DNA of 64,000 nucleotides, from assembly GCF_011751075.1 (NCBI RefSeq), contig NZ_JAALLN010000002.1, positions 124,001 through 188,000 on the forward strand, in the 5' to 3' direction. Positions 17,884 through 27,128 of this stretch are shown here, one piece after another; the first letter of the stretch is position 1; every line of letters begins with the position of its first letter. Origin of the DNA: Flavobacterium poyangense (GTDB lineage: Bacteria; Bacteroidota; Bacteroidia; Flavobacteriales; Flavobacteriaceae). The position numbers and the translations under genes are program-made. The notes below the pieces were generated by a model. It had not been told where the DNA came from. It saw only the letters and a list, made by a program, of their open reading frames with translations, and ran no database searches.

Positions 17884-18827
17884 TGAACACCCCGGATAAT
17901 TCTGAATCAATCTTAAAAGAAATTGACCTTAAATTTCAAGCTATAAATCAAAAAACGGAGACTCATCTCGAAGGACTACTTTGGTCCAAACCAATCACCT
18001 ACTGGGATTACATTCAGACCGATGCCCTTCTAAGTCTTCAAACACAACGCACTACCCTTCCTGACGAAATGGTATTTATCATGTACCATCAGGTAAATGA
18101 ACTGATTTTCAAAATGATTTTATGGGAAATTGACCAGATAGCCGACACCGAAAACATTCAGGTCGCTTTTTTTAGTGAAAGACTCTCCCGTATTACCCGC
18201 TACTTTGACATGTTGACCAATTCATTCAGCATCATGGAAAAAGGAATGGAAGTAGAACAATACATGAAATTCAGAAACACCCTTACTCCGGCAAGCGGAT
18301 TTCAAAGTGCCCAATACCGATTAATTGAATTCGCTTCTACTGATGTATTCAACTTAACAAACAAAGAATTCAAGAAAGTATCTGACAAAAACGCAGATTT
18401 AGAAAGCAGTTACGAAAATCTCTATTGGCAGTCCGCCGGAAAAGATCATCAAACAGGAAAAAAAACATACTTACTTCAGGAATTCGAGAATAAGTATAAA
18501 GATCAGTTTTTGCGTCAAATCACTACTTTTAAAACAAAAAACATCTGGCAAAAATTTACTCAGCTACCCGAAGAAGACCAATTAAACCCGGAACTTATTC
18601 AAGCCATGCGTCATTACGACCAAACAGTTAACATCACCTGGGTAATGCAACACCTTAATACTGCAAGAAAATACATACTGGAAAGCGGAAAAGGCAACGG
18701 CGAAGCTACCGGCGGAAGCGATTGGCAAAAATATATGCATCCAAAATACCAAAGACGCATCTTTTTTCCTAAATTGTGGACCGAAGAAGAATTGTCCAAT
18801 TGGGGTAACGAAGAAACCATCGTTTAA
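17883..18827 (+). CDS. tryptophan 2,3-dioxygenase family protein
   Basis: A 314-residue heme dioxygenase family member that would convert tryptophan to N-formylkynurenine. Family hallmarks: TYWDYIQTDALLSLQ, FIMYHQVNELIFKMILWEID (distal His region), NTLTPASGFQSAQYRLIE, the proximal heme-His region TWVMQHLNTARKYIL and the substrate loop ATGGSDWQKYMHPK. It overlaps the stop of the upstream DUF3108 gene. With hmgA and hppD nearby, the region is enriched in aromatic amino-acid oxidation, but kynureninase and formamidase are not present here. Confidence 0.9.
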   Translation: MNTPDNSESILKEIDLKFQAINQKTETHLEGLLWSKPITYWDYIQTDALLSLQTQRTTLPDEMVFIMYHQVNELIFKMILWEIDQIADTENIQVAFFSERLSRITRYFDMLTNSFSIMEKGMEVEQYMKFRNTLTPASGFQSAQYRLIEFASTDVFNLTNKEFKKVSDKNADLESSYENLYWQSAGKDHQTGKKTYLLQEFENKYKDQFLRQITTFKTKNIWQKFTQLPEEDQLNPELIQAMRHYDQTVNITWVMQHLNTARKYILESGKGNGEATGGSDWQKYMHPKYQRRIFFPKLWTEEELSNWGNEETIV

Positions 18828-18850
18828 TTTCTCAGTAAAAAAATATAAGT

Positions 18851-20071
18851 TTGAAAAAAGCAGTCGTAATTATAATAATATTGTTTTCAATATTTTCATG
18901 TAAAAAAACAGAAGAGAAAGTCGAAACCAAAATTACCAAACCAAAAGCCAAAAAAGTTGAATTTGGTTTTAATTACACTGATTTTAATGTTGTTCACGAC
19001 ACTATCCAGAAAGGAGATTCTTTTGGATCGATCTTTCAAAGCCAAAATATCGGGGATAAAAAAGTCTATGACATTGTAGAGCAGATAAAAGATTCATTTA
19101 ACGTAAGAACCATACGTTACCACAAACCTTATACTTTACTTCGATCAAAAAACAAAACAAACAAACTTCAGGTTTTTATTTACCAGCCTGACGCCTTAAC
19201 TTATTATGTAGTTGATTTCAGAGACAGTATCGCTAAAGCCTATAAAAAAGTAAAACCCGTTACACTAAAACGTAAAATTATCGGTGGTGTTTTAAAAAGT
19301 TCTCTGTCTGAAACTTTAGGAAACGAAAGTGTTGAAACAGCCCTTGCGAGCAGAATCACTAAGGTTTTTTCGTGGTCCATTGACTTTTTCAAACTTAAAA
19401 AAGGAGATCGTTACGGTCTAATTTTCACCGAACGATTTATAAATAATAAAGTTTACGACGGTGTTGAAGATTTAGAGGCTGCTTTTTTCGAATACAAAGG
19501 AAAAATCATTTATGCCTTTCCTTTTGAAAAAGACACGTTGTCAGGAAAAATTGAATACTATGATGATCAGGGAAGAACCTTGAAAAACTTTTTCCTAAAA
19601 ACACCTATCAAATTCAGTCGAATCACTTCTCGTTTTACGATGAACAGATTCCATCCGGTGCAACACACCTGGAAAGCACACAAAGGAACTGATTATGCAG
19701 CCCCAACGGGAACTCCAATTTCTACAACCGCATCCGGAGTTGTTGAAGCAACAGGATATACGGCCGGAAATGGAAATTTCGTAAAAGTAAAACACAACGG
19801 CACCTACTCGACACAATACCTACACATGTCCAGAATTTTAGTACGTCGCGGTCAACGTGTAACGCAAGGTCAAAAAATTGGATTAGTAGGAAGCACCGGA
19901 CTTGCTTCGGGACCTCATGTTTGTTACCGTTTCTGGAAAAATGGCGTTCAGGTAGATGCCCTTCGACTTAATTTACCTACCGGAGAATCTCTGACAGGAA
20001 ATGACAGAACCCGTTTCATGAAACAAATCGAACCTTTGAAAAGAGAACTCGATAGTATCGGAAATCTGTAA
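18851..20071 (+). CDS. M23 family peptidoglycan endopeptidase, lipoprotein
   Basis: A 406-residue protein with a TTG start that directly begins a lipoprotein signal (MKKAVVIIIILFSIFSC, lipobox Cys 17). A LysM-like or OapA-like region lies between, and the C-terminal LytM/M23 domain spans about residues 255-375. Zinc and catalytic residues seen are H-x3-D in HKGTDYAAPTGTP and His in QYLHMSR. The canonical HxH motif reads GPHVCYRFWKNG, so its second His, a zinc ligand in LytM, is Cys. It follows the dioxygenase gene by 23 bases and may be co-transcribed. Expected role: cell-wall remodelling at the outer-membrane face of the periplasm. Confidence 0.88.
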   Translation: MKKAVVIIIILFSIFSCKKTEEKVETKITKPKAKKVEFGFNYTDFNVVHDTIQKGDSFGSIFQSQNIGDKKVYDIVEQIKDSFNVRTIRYHKPYTLLRSKNKTNKLQVFIYQPDALTYYVVDFRDSIAKAYKKVKPVTLKRKIIGGVLKSSLSETLGNESVETALASRITKVFSWSIDFFKLKKGDRYGLIFTERFINNKVYDGVEDLEAAFFEYKGKIIYAFPFEKDTLSGKIEYYDDQGRTLKNFFLKTPIKFSRITSRFTMNRFHPVQHTWKAHKGTDYAAPTGTPISTTASGVVEATGYTAGNGNFVKVKHNGTYSTQYLHMSRILVRRGQRVTQGQKIGLVGSTGLASGPHVCYRFWKNGVQVDALRLNLPTGESLTGNDRTRFMKQIEPLKRELDSIGNL

Positions 20072-20682
20072 CAGCATTTTACATAGATTACGTAGAATGG
20101 ACACGGATGACGCGGATTTGCTATCGCAAAGACGCTGATAAAAACGGATTTTTTTTTATCGCAGCGTAATTCATTTTACTCGTTTCCATCACATAGTCAA
20201 ACTATGAGCATTTAAACAAATGAAATGCCTTTTTTCGTTTTCAAAACTATGTCTCTATGTATTAAAAACAATTATCCGCACCTTTAAGATACTAAGTTTA
20301 ATTTCGAACATACAGATTCATAGTAATTTGACACACTAAAACCTTACAATCTGGACTCGATTCTTAAATAGTAATTACAAATCAGAAAGAGAATCCTTTA
20401 AATCTGTGAAATCTGTGGCAAAAAAAAACTGCCACAGATTAAAAGAATTACAATGATTATCTCTTAGTTTAAAATAACCTAGTTCAGACTTAGAGCCTTT
20501 ATCGCTTTGCAGCTTTGAACCTTTACACCACCTCTCTATCACACAATACAGCCCAAACAACATCCGAAAACCATGAAAACGTTTTCGCAACTAATTGTTA
20601 TATAATTGCAAAGCTTTAAGCTAATAAAAAGTAATTTCAGTATTTTTGTTTTGATAATCCTATCCCTAATTAAACAAAAAAA
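20072..20682. repeat. gene-free 611-bp gap with several repeat fragments
   Basis: No supported gene is present. About 20165-20265 carries an ACATAGAG/CTATGT-type palindrome module like the one at 9711-9851. 20392-20475 (AATCCTTTAAATCTGTG, then GCCACAGATT and a TGATTAT...TTAGTTTAAAA tail) is a second copy of the element at 59208-59280. A short ORF on the minus strand at 20375-20590 overlaps these repeats and is not believed. The pgi promoter lies at the right end. Confidence 0.7.
20641..20648 (+). promoter_or_regulatory. -7 box for pgi
   Basis: TATTTTTG matches TAnnTTTG 35 bases before the pgi start codon, giving a leader of about 28 nt. No TTG at the ideal -33 spacing was found. Confidence 0.5.
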
Positions 20683-22326
20683 ATGGCTTTAAACACAACA
20701 AACCCAACCGGGACTGAAGCGTGGAAAAATCTGCAAAACCACTATAACGCTACTCATACAACTACGATACAGGAATTATTTCAACAAGACAATGCTCGTG
20801 CTGAAAAATTCAACTTGCAATGGAACGACTTTTTAGTAGACTACTCTAAAAACAACATTAGTTCTGAAACCATTACTCTTTTGCTGGAACTGGCAAATTC
20901 TATTGGATTAAAAAATGCCATTGCAGATTACTACAACGGAGAAATCATCAACCTGACAGAAAACAGAGCCGTTTTACACACCGCATTACGTGCACCGGAA
21001 TCTGCCGTAATAAAAGTTGACGGAGAAAATGTAATTCCGGAAGTTTATGAAGTAAAGAACAAAATAAAAAACTTTACTCAGGAAGTTATATCAGGCCAGA
21101 GAAAAGGTTTTACAGGAAAAGCTTTTACTGATATTGTGAATATTGGTATCGGAGGTTCTGACCTTGGTCCCGTTATGGCAGTTGAAGCTTTACAATTTTA
21201 CAAAAACCATTTAAACACCCATTTTGTTTCGAATGTTGACGGGGATCATGTAAACGAGGTCATCAAAAAATTAGATCCGGAAACGACTCTTTTTCTGATT
21301 GTTTCTAAAACCTTTACCACTCAGGAAACCTTAACCAATTCTGAAACTATAAAAGAATGGTTTCTAAAATCGGCAAAACAGGAAGATATCGCCAAACATT
21401 TTGTGGCTGTTTCTACAAACATTCAAAAAGTAACAGAATTTGGAATCAATCCTGACAATGTTTTTCCAATGTGGGATTGGGTTGGAGGAAGATTTTCGTT
21501 ATGGAGTGCGGTTGGACTAAGCATTGCATTGGCCATTGGTTTTGATAATTATAATGAATTATTGAAAGGCGCCCATGAAATGGATGAGCATTTTAAAACG
21601 GCTGAATTTGACGAAAACATTCCGGTAATTCTGGCATTACTAAGCGTTTGGTACAATAACTTCTTTGGAGCAGAAAGCGAAGCCTTGATTCCATACACCC
21701 AATACTTACAAAAATTAGCTCCGTATTTACAGCAGGCCACTATGGAGAGCAACGGAAAAAGTGTCGGTCGTGACGGAAAACCGGTAAACTACCAAACCGG
21801 AACCATTATCTGGGGAGAGCCGGGAACAAATTCACAACATGCTTTTTTCCAACTAATTCATCAGGGAACTAAAATAATCCCAACTGATTTTATTGGATTT
21901 GTAAAGCCTTTATACGGAAATGAAGATCATCACGACAAGCTGATGTCTAACTTTTTTGCCCAAACAGAAGCTTTATTAAACGGAAAAACAGCCGAACAGG
22001 TTCAGGCTGAATTCGACAAACAAGGACTTTCTCCGGAAAAAACGGCTTATTTAAAACCCTTCAAAGTTTTCACAGGAAACAAACCAACGAACACTATTCT
22101 GATTCAAAAACTAACACCAAAATCATTAGGTTCTTTAATTGCTTTATACGAACATAAAATTTTTGTACAGGGAATCATCTGGAACATTTTCAGCTTTGAT
22201 CAATGGGGAGTAGAATTAGGAAAACAGCTCGCCAATTCTATTTTAGAGGAGATAAATACTAAAACTGTTAAAGCCCATGACAGCTCAACAACCTTTTTGT
22301 TGAATCATTTTTTAAAAAATAAGTAG
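20683..22326 (+). CDS. pgi: glucose-6-phosphate isomerase
   Basis: A 547-residue phosphoglucose isomerase interconverting glucose-6-P and fructose-6-P in the cytoplasm. Both family signatures are visible: [20 protein letters not shown], and [20 protein letters not shown] with the catalytic Lys region nearer the end ([12 protein letters not shown]). The phosphate-binding [16 protein letters not shown] and catalytic Glu/His context [19 protein letters not shown] are intact. Length matches the bacterial long form. It has its own promoter and is followed by a strong terminator, so it is likely monocistronic. Confidence 0.98.
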   Translation: MALNTTNPTGTEAWKNLQNHYNATHTTTIQELFQQDNARAEKFNLQWNDFLVDYSKNNISSETITLLLELANSIGLKNAIADYYNGEIINLTENRAVLHTALRAPESAVIKVDGENVIPEVYEVKNKIKNFTQEVISGQRKGFTGKAFTDIVNIGIGGSDLGPVMAVEALQFYKNHLNTHFVSNVDGDHVNEVIKKLDPETTLFLIVSKTFTTQETLTNSETIKEWFLKSAKQEDIAKHFVAVSTNIQKVTEFGINPDNVFPMWDWVGGRFSLWSAVGLSIALAIGFDNYNELLKGAHEMDEHFKTAEFDENIPVILALLSVWYNNFFGAESEALIPYTQYLQKLAPYLQQATMESNGKSVGRDGKPVNYQTGTIIWGEPGTNSQHAFFQLIHQGTKIIPTDFIGFVKPLYGNEDHHDKLMSNFFAQTEALLNGKTAEQVQAEFDKQGLSPEKTAYLKPFKVFTGNKPTNTILIQKLTPKSLGSLIALYEHKIFVQGIIWNIFSFDQWGVELGKQLANSILEEINTKTVKAHDSSTTFLLNHFLKNK

Positions 22327-22351
22327 ATCTATTTACTTTTATAACTTACTG

Positions 22352-22388
22352 AAACGCCTTAATTTATGTTAAATTAAGGCGTTTTTTC
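22352..22388 (+). terminator. terminator after pgi
   Basis: A 13-bp perfect stem AACGCCTTAATTT/AAATTAAGGCGTT (22353-22365 with 22371-22383), loop ATGTT, followed by TTTTTCG. The rest of the 319-bp gap 22327-22645 is AT-rich, with a candidate promoter near 22609. Confidence 0.88.
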
Positions 22389-22608
22389 GTATAAAAAAGC
22401 TCAAAATCCCTCTACAAACATGCCTTTTTGAGCGTTTTAGACTACAGCACTGCAAAAAACATTGTCATTTTAACAAAAAACAGTCGTTAAAATCTAAAAA
22501 AAAGTCCTTTTGTTTATTAAAAAAAGAAAAAAACATTTTAATATGCAACATATTATACAAAATTTACTTTTCTTAACACTTTGATAACATTATCCGATAT
22601 AATTGTTA

Positions 22609-22616
22609 TAATTTTG
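22609..22616 (+). promoter_or_regulatory. -7 box for the TonB-dependent receptor
   Basis: TAATTTTG fits TAnnTTTG 30 bases before the start codon. A TTTG at 22580-22583 could be the -33 element, though the 25-bp spacing is longer than usual. Confidence 0.5.
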
Positions 22617-22645
22617 CCAAAAACAATAAACAAAAACATACAACA

Positions 22646-25312
22646 ATGAAGACAATGAAAAATTGGTTACTTACTGGACTATTGTTCATGATAGTTTCAA
22701 CCGTATTTTCTCAGGGAAAAGTTTCCGGTACTATTACGGATGACTCTGGTGCAACTTTACCTGGTGCGAATGTCGCTGTTAAAGGTTCTACTACCGGAAC
22801 TTCAACAGACTTCGATGGTAAATTTACAATCGATGTAAAAACTAGTACAGGAGAATTGGTTATTACCTATTTAGGATATAACACAAAAACCTTAAAATTC
22901 TCTGTTTCTAATGGTGCTACAACAAATTTAGGAACAATTCCTTTAGAGTCTGACAATAACCAATTAGAGGAAATTGTTGTGATGGGTAAAGGAATCATTG
23001 ACTTAGCAAAAGACAGAAAGACTCCAATCGCAGTTTCTACAATTAAATCAGCAGAAATTCAGGCGAAAATTGGTACCTCAGATATTACACAAACTATGGT
23101 TAATACACCATCTGTATATGTAGCCGGACAGGCAGGAGGTTACGGAGATTCAAGAATTACTGTTCGTGGTTTTCAACAAGATAACACAGCTTTCTTATTA
23201 AACGGGCAACCAATTAACGGAATGGAAGATGGTAAAATGTACTGGTCAAACTGGTCTGGTATGTCTGATATCGCGAATGCAGTTCAAATTCAAAGAGGTC
23301 TTGGTTCTTCTAAGTTAGCTATTTCATCTGTTGGAGGTACTGTAAACTTTATTACTAAAGCTACAGACAAACAAGAAGGTGGTTTTGTTTCTTTGGGTGT
23401 AGCCAACGACAATTACTTTAAATCTACTGCTGCTTATAGCACAGGTATGAGTAAATCAGGATGGGGAACAAGCGTTATGTTATCACACTGGCAAGGTGAC
23501 GGTTACAATGACGGAACAAAAGGAGAAGGACAAACGTACTTCATCTCTGTTGGATATAAAGCAAACGACAGACACAGTTTTAACTTTTTATTGACCGGAG
23601 CTCCACAATGGCACGATCAAAACTTTACTAAATCTATCGATACATACTTAAAATTCGGAAGAAAATACAACAATAACTGGGGAACACAAAACGGAGAATA
23701 CAAATCTGAAAGAACCAATTATTACCACAAACCGGTTGTAAACCTTAACTGGGATTTTGACATCAATAGTAAAACACAATTATCTACCGTTCTTTACGGA
23801 TCTTGGGGTAGAGGTGGTGGAACAGGTCCTTACGGAACTAAACCAACTACTCCTGCAGGAGGTCAAATAGATTTTGATAAAATAGTTACTAGTAACCAAG
23901 CTATAGTTAATGGTGCAGGAAATGGTGACGGAAGAAGTACAAACGGAGCTTATTTACTTAGAGCCGGAGTAAACAACCACCAATGGTATGGTTTAGTATC
24001 TAATTTAAAACATGAACTTACAGACAATTTATCATTGAATGTTGGTTTAGATTTAAGAACATACAAAGGAACTCACTTTAGAGAAGTTGTAGATTTTATG
24101 GGTCTTTCAAGCTGGACAGACACAAGAAACCTTAAAGGTGACGATGACAAACCAAGCGGTACTATGGCTAGTACTAAAGTTACAGAAACTGCAAGAGCAT
24201 TACCTTGGCCAGCAACATTCAAAACAGTAGGTAAAAACCAAAGAATTGACTACGATTATGGAGAAACTATTTCTTACGGAGGTGTATTTAGCCAGTTAGA
24301 ATATTCTACAGAAAGCTTCTCTGCTTTCTTCCAAGGATCACTTTCTAATCAATCTCACCAAAGAGTTGACAGATTCGATTATTTACCACAATACCAAGAT
24401 TCTGAAAAAGTAAACAACGTAGGATACAACGTAAAAGGAGGAACAAGCTACAAATTTGCTGAAAATCATTCGGTTTATGCAAATGCAGGATACTACAATC
24501 GTCAACCATACCACGATAACATCTATTTGAATTTTACAAATGCTGTAAATCCATTTACAAAAAATGAAAAAATTCTAGGATTAGAGTTAGGATATACCTT
24601 TACTTCAAAACTAATAACTGCAAGTGTTAATGGTTACAGAACTTCTTGGAAAGACAGAGTTACTACAACTACAAATGTAGCAACTGCAGGACAAGTTATC
24701 GGAACCACAACTCTTGCTGCAGGTGACCTTATTCTAGTAACTAATGAAGGTGTTGAACAACTTCATACTGGTGTTGAATTAGATTTTACTGCAAGACCAA
24801 TGGACAAACTTAACTTAACTGGATTCCTTTCAGTTGGTGACTGGCAATATAAAAACCAATCTAGAACAACACGTAGAGACGAAAGTTTAACTACTTTAGA
24901 TGTTAGAAATGTAGATGTAGACGGAGGTAAAGTTGGTGATGCTGCACAAATAACTTACGGTTTAGGATTCAGATACGAAATCATTAACAACCTTTCTATC
25001 GATTCAGACTGGAGATACTATGACAAATTATACTCTAACGTTGGAGCTGTTAAAAATAACATAGAGCTACCAAGCTATGATTTAGTTGACGCAGGTATTT
25101 CATATAAATTATTCGTAGGAAAAGGAAAACATGATTCTATCGGTTTCCGAGTAAATGTGAACAACGTATTTGATGAAGTATATTTATCTGAATTAACTTC
25201 TGCAACTGCTACAACTGCGACCTCTACAAACTACAGAGGAATCAATGTTACCAACAACGGATTCTTTGGTATAGGTAGAACTTGGAACTTTAGCTTACGT
25301 TACAACTTCTAG
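22646..25312 (+). CDS. TonB-dependent outer-membrane receptor
   Basis: An 888-residue receptor with a signal peptide (about 1-22, ending VFSQ), a carboxypeptidase-D regulatory-like domain (about 23-108, KVSGTITDDSGATLPGANVAVKGST), a plug (about 115-230, with SRITVRGFQQDNTAFLLNGQ) and a 22-strand barrel ending in the aromatic C-terminus WNFSLRYNF. There is no SusD partner, so it is not a Sus-type glycan pair. No N-terminal signalling domain is seen, so the ligand (siderophore, vitamin, peptide or other) is unknown. It is isolated by terminators on both sides, which points to independent regulation. Confidence 0.93.
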   Translation: MKTMKNWLLTGLLFMIVSTVFSQGKVSGTITDDSGATLPGANVAVKGSTTGTSTDFDGKFTIDVKTSTGELVITYLGYNTKTLKFSVSNGATTNLGTIPLESDNNQLEEIVVMGKGIIDLAKDRKTPIAVSTIKSAEIQAKIGTSDITQTMVNTPSVYVAGQAGGYGDSRITVRGFQQDNTAFLLNGQPINGMEDGKMYWSNWSGMSDIANAVQIQRGLGSSKLAISSVGGTVNFITKATDKQEGGFVSLGVANDNYFKSTAAYSTGMSKSGWGTSVMLSHWQGDGYNDGTKGEGQTYFISVGYKANDRHSFNFLLTGAPQWHDQNFTKSIDTYLKFGRKYNNNWGTQNGEYKSERTNYYHKPVVNLNWDFDINSKTQLSTVLYGSWGRGGGTGPYGTKPTTPAGGQIDFDKIVTSNQAIVNGAGNGDGRSTNGAYLLRAGVNNHQWYGLVSNLKHELTDNLSLNVGLDLRTYKGTHFREVVDFMGLSSWTDTRNLKGDDDKPSGTMASTKVTETARALPWPATFKTVGKNQRIDYDYGETISYGGVFSQLEYSTESFSAFFQGSLSNQSHQRVDRFDYLPQYQDSEKVNNVGYNVKGGTSYKFAENHSVYANAGYYNRQPYHDNIYLNFTNAVNPFTKNEKILGLELGYTFTSKLITASVNGYRTSWKDRVTTTTNVATAGQVIGTTTLAAGDLILVTNEGVEQLHTGVELDFTARPMDKLNLTGFLSVGDWQYKNQSRTTRRDESLTTLDVRNVDVDGGKVGDAAQITYGLGFRYEIINNLSIDSDWRYYDKLYSNVGAVKNNIELPSYDLVDAGISYKLFVGKGKHDSIGFRVNVNNVFDEVYLSELTSATATTATSTNYRGINVTNNGFFGIGRTWNFSLRYNF

Positions 25313-25337
25313 TATATTTAGAATCTAACTAAATACC

Positions 25338-25375
25338 AAAAACGGCATTGACTTTTAGTTTAATGCCGTTTTTTT
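25338..25375 (+). terminator. terminator after the TonB-dependent receptor
   Basis: AAAAACGGCATT (25338-25349) pairs with AATGCCGTTTTT (25362-25373), followed by further T residues. Confidence 0.85.
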
Positions 25376-25390
25376 ATTGCCCTTTTTTGC

Positions 25391-25398
25391 TATATTTG
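25391..25398 (+). promoter_or_regulatory. -7 box for the membrane protein at 25420
   Basis: TATATTTG is an exact TAnnTTTG box with a TTG at 25376-25378 upstream. The box shows that the upstream in-frame start at 25348 is not used, since it lies upstream of the promoter. Confidence 0.65.
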
Positions 25399-25419
25399 TT
25401 TTCAACAAAAAAAATTTTT

Positions 25420-25845
25420 ATGTACCATTTTATACAAAAACTCCACTCTGGCTGGGCTTACTTAGCATTGTTGGTTTTATTGATTGCCGTTGTAAATGCT
25501 CTTATTGGCTTTACTTCAAAAAAAGAATTTACAGCAAAAGATCGCAAAATTGCTTTGTTTGCTTTAATCGGAACGCACACACAACTTTTAATTGGTTTAA
25601 TCCTTTATTTTGTTTCTCCATTAGGAAAAGCTGCTTTTGGACAAATGTCTAATGCAGAACTAAGATTAACTTCATTAGAACACCCACTAATCAATATTAT
25701 TGCCATTGTATTAATAACTATTGGTTGGTCAAAACATAAAAAACTTATCAATAGCCAATCAAAATTTAAAACATTTGCTATTTTTTACGGATTAGGATTA
25801 TTACTAATCTTTAGCAGAATACCATGGAGCCTTTGGTTTCAATAA
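25420..25845 (+). CDS. four-helix membrane protein with conserved His (cytochrome-b-like)
   Basis: The ATG at 25420 (MYHFIQKLHSGWAYL) is preferred over the in-frame start at 25348, giving 141 residues with four membrane helices. Histidines at the helix ends, in KLHSGWAYL, IGTHTQLLIGLILYF and LEHPLINI, with a fourth at SKHKK, resemble heme-b or quinone-binding helices in small membrane cytochromes. The family is widespread in Flavobacteriia. Some database entries label such proteins as ribosomal protein L27, which this sequence clearly is not. Function is unproven; heme binding is inferred from the His pattern. Confidence 0.75.
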   Translation: MYHFIQKLHSGWAYLALLVLLIAVVNALIGFTSKKEFTAKDRKIALFALIGTHTQLLIGLILYFVSPLGKAAFGQMSNAELRLTSLEHPLINIIAIVLITIGWSKHKKLINSQSKFKTFAIFYGLGLLLIFSRIPWSLWFQ

Positions 25846-25849
25846 AAAA

Positions 25850-25878
25850 TTAAGTCCTAAAATTAGGACTTTTTTTAT
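25850..25878 (+). terminator. terminator
   Basis: AAGTCCTAA (25852-25860) pairs with TTAGGACTT (25863-25871), followed by a run of T. It lies between the membrane protein gene and the RlpA gene. Confidence 0.75.
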
Positions 25879-25926
25879 CTCGGCATATTATTTGTACAAA
25901 CTCCCCAAGTCTGAAAAAAATAAACT

Positions 25927-26418
25927 ATGAGAATTAAAAAAAACATTTTAATCCCTTCACTTACATTACTTTTTTTAAGTTGTTTCACTTATGTTATAAG
26001 TCAAACTAAACCTGCTGCAGAATCTAAAATTGTTGAGGACACTGTAAAAAACAGCAGACCAAGTATAATAGCACTCCCAACAGATTCTGTCTTTACTGAT
26101 AAAGGTTTAAAACTAAAACTATACAAAAAAGCAGCCCATGCCTCCTACTACGCTGACCGTTTTAACGGAAAAAAAACGGCAAACGGAAGCAGATTCAACA
26201 ACAACAAGTATACAGCAGCCCATAAAAAACTCCCTTTCGGGACAAGAGTAAAAGTAACAAATGAAGCCAATGGTAAATTTGTAATCGTAAAAATTACCGA
26301 TCGAGGTCCCTTCGTACGAACACGCGAAATTGATTTATCTAAAAGAGCCTTCATGGAAATCGCCAAAAACAAAGGTGCCGGCGCCATGAAAGTAACTATT
26401 GAAACCATAATCGAATAA
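25927..26418 (+). CDS. RlpA-like double-psi beta-barrel protein
   Basis: A 163-residue exported protein; the hydrophobic N-terminus contains LLFLSC, so it may be a lipoprotein. The double-psi beta-barrel domain (about 72-160) shows HASYYADRFNGKKTANGSRF, the HKKLPFGTRVKVTN core, and ITDRGPFVRTREIDLSKRAF with the conserved Asp-Arg-Gly-Pro-Phe. RlpA proteins cleave or bind naked glycan strands of peptidoglycan at the septum. The SPOR domain is absent here. It has terminators on both sides, so it is probably transcribed alone. A TATTATTTG about 40 bases upstream is an off-by-one promoter match. Confidence 0.88.
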   Translation: MRIKKNILIPSLTLLFLSCFTYVISQTKPAAESKIVEDTVKNSRPSIIALPTDSVFTDKGLKLKLYKKAAHASYYADRFNGKKTANGSRFNNNKYTAAHKKLPFGTRVKVTNEANGKFVIVKITDRGPFVRTREIDLSKRAFMEIAKNKGAGAMKVTIETIIE

Positions 26419-26419
26419 A

Positions 26420-26455
26420 AAAAGAAGCCATCTCTTGTGAGATGGCTTCTTTTTT
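26420..26455 (+). terminator. terminator after the RlpA gene
   Basis: A 15-bp perfect stem: AAAAGAAGCCATCTC (26420-26434) with GAGATGGCTTCTTTT (26439-26453), loop TTGT, then T residues. It is one of the strongest hairpins in the window. Confidence 0.92.
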
Positions 26456-26593
26456 AACCTCAAATAGCGTTTCTGCTCCACCATTGATTTCAGAAAACAA
26501 AACCTTACTTAAATGAGCTTACATCACTTACATGGTTTAACAAAAAACTGTGTTTTGCAAAAGAATAGATTTACCAATTGCAAACCTCTATCT

Positions 26594-27049
26594 TTAAACA
26601 AGCTTTTTAAGACTCAATACTACTCCCGTATGAATCCCTTCATGATAATTATTGAAGTTTAACCCATCCTCTATAGTACGAAGCGTAAAACCTATACTTG
26701 TTGTATACTCCTGATACACCTTAAATAACTGATTTTCGTAATCTAAAACGGCTTGATCAAAAGTTTCCAAAAGCAATTTTCTCACCTCATCAACTTCGGC
26801 TTGCGAGACATCACCTTCGGGTTTAGTATCTTTTTTGTATTTCGCAACAAACTCATCCGATACCTTCATCGGCAACCCTGACAATCTGTACAATAAAACC
26901 TGCTGTGTCGCAACGCAATGTGCAATATTCCAAATTAAATTATTCTTAAAACCGTCCGGAATTTTATTTAACTGTTCTAACGAATGGTTGTCCAAAACCT
27001 TTAAAAGAGTATTCCTTACGGTTTTGTGTACTTCAAAAACTGAATTCAT
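26594..27049 (-). CDS. DinB family protein
   Basis: A 151-residue four-helix DinB/YfiT-type protein; the ATG at 27049 (MNSVFEVHKTVRN) is preferred over an in-frame TTG at 27079. The putative metal-binding His triad is visible: His in NIAHCVATQQVL, and NNYHEGIHTGVVLSL near the C-terminus. Members include metal-dependent thiol transferases such as bacillithiol transferases, but the substrate cannot be assigned. Two more DinB-like genes occur at 50206-51242. The neighbouring ArsC/Spx-like gene is divergent, so the two may share a regulatory gap of about 80 bases. Confidence 0.82.
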   Translation of the reverse strand: MNSVFEVHKTVRNTLLKVLDNHSLEQLNKIPDGFKNNLIWNIAHCVATQQVLLYRLSGLPMKVSDEFVAKYKKDTKPEGDVSQAEVDEVRKLLLETFDQAVLDYENQLFKVYQEYTTSIGFTLRTIEDGLNFNNYHEGIHTGVVLSLKKLV

Positions 27050-27128
27050 AATTTTATTTTTTTTTATAAAATTAGGCAATTTTATATTTCAAATGAATTT
27101 TCTTTGTACTCAATTAAATTTAGAAATC

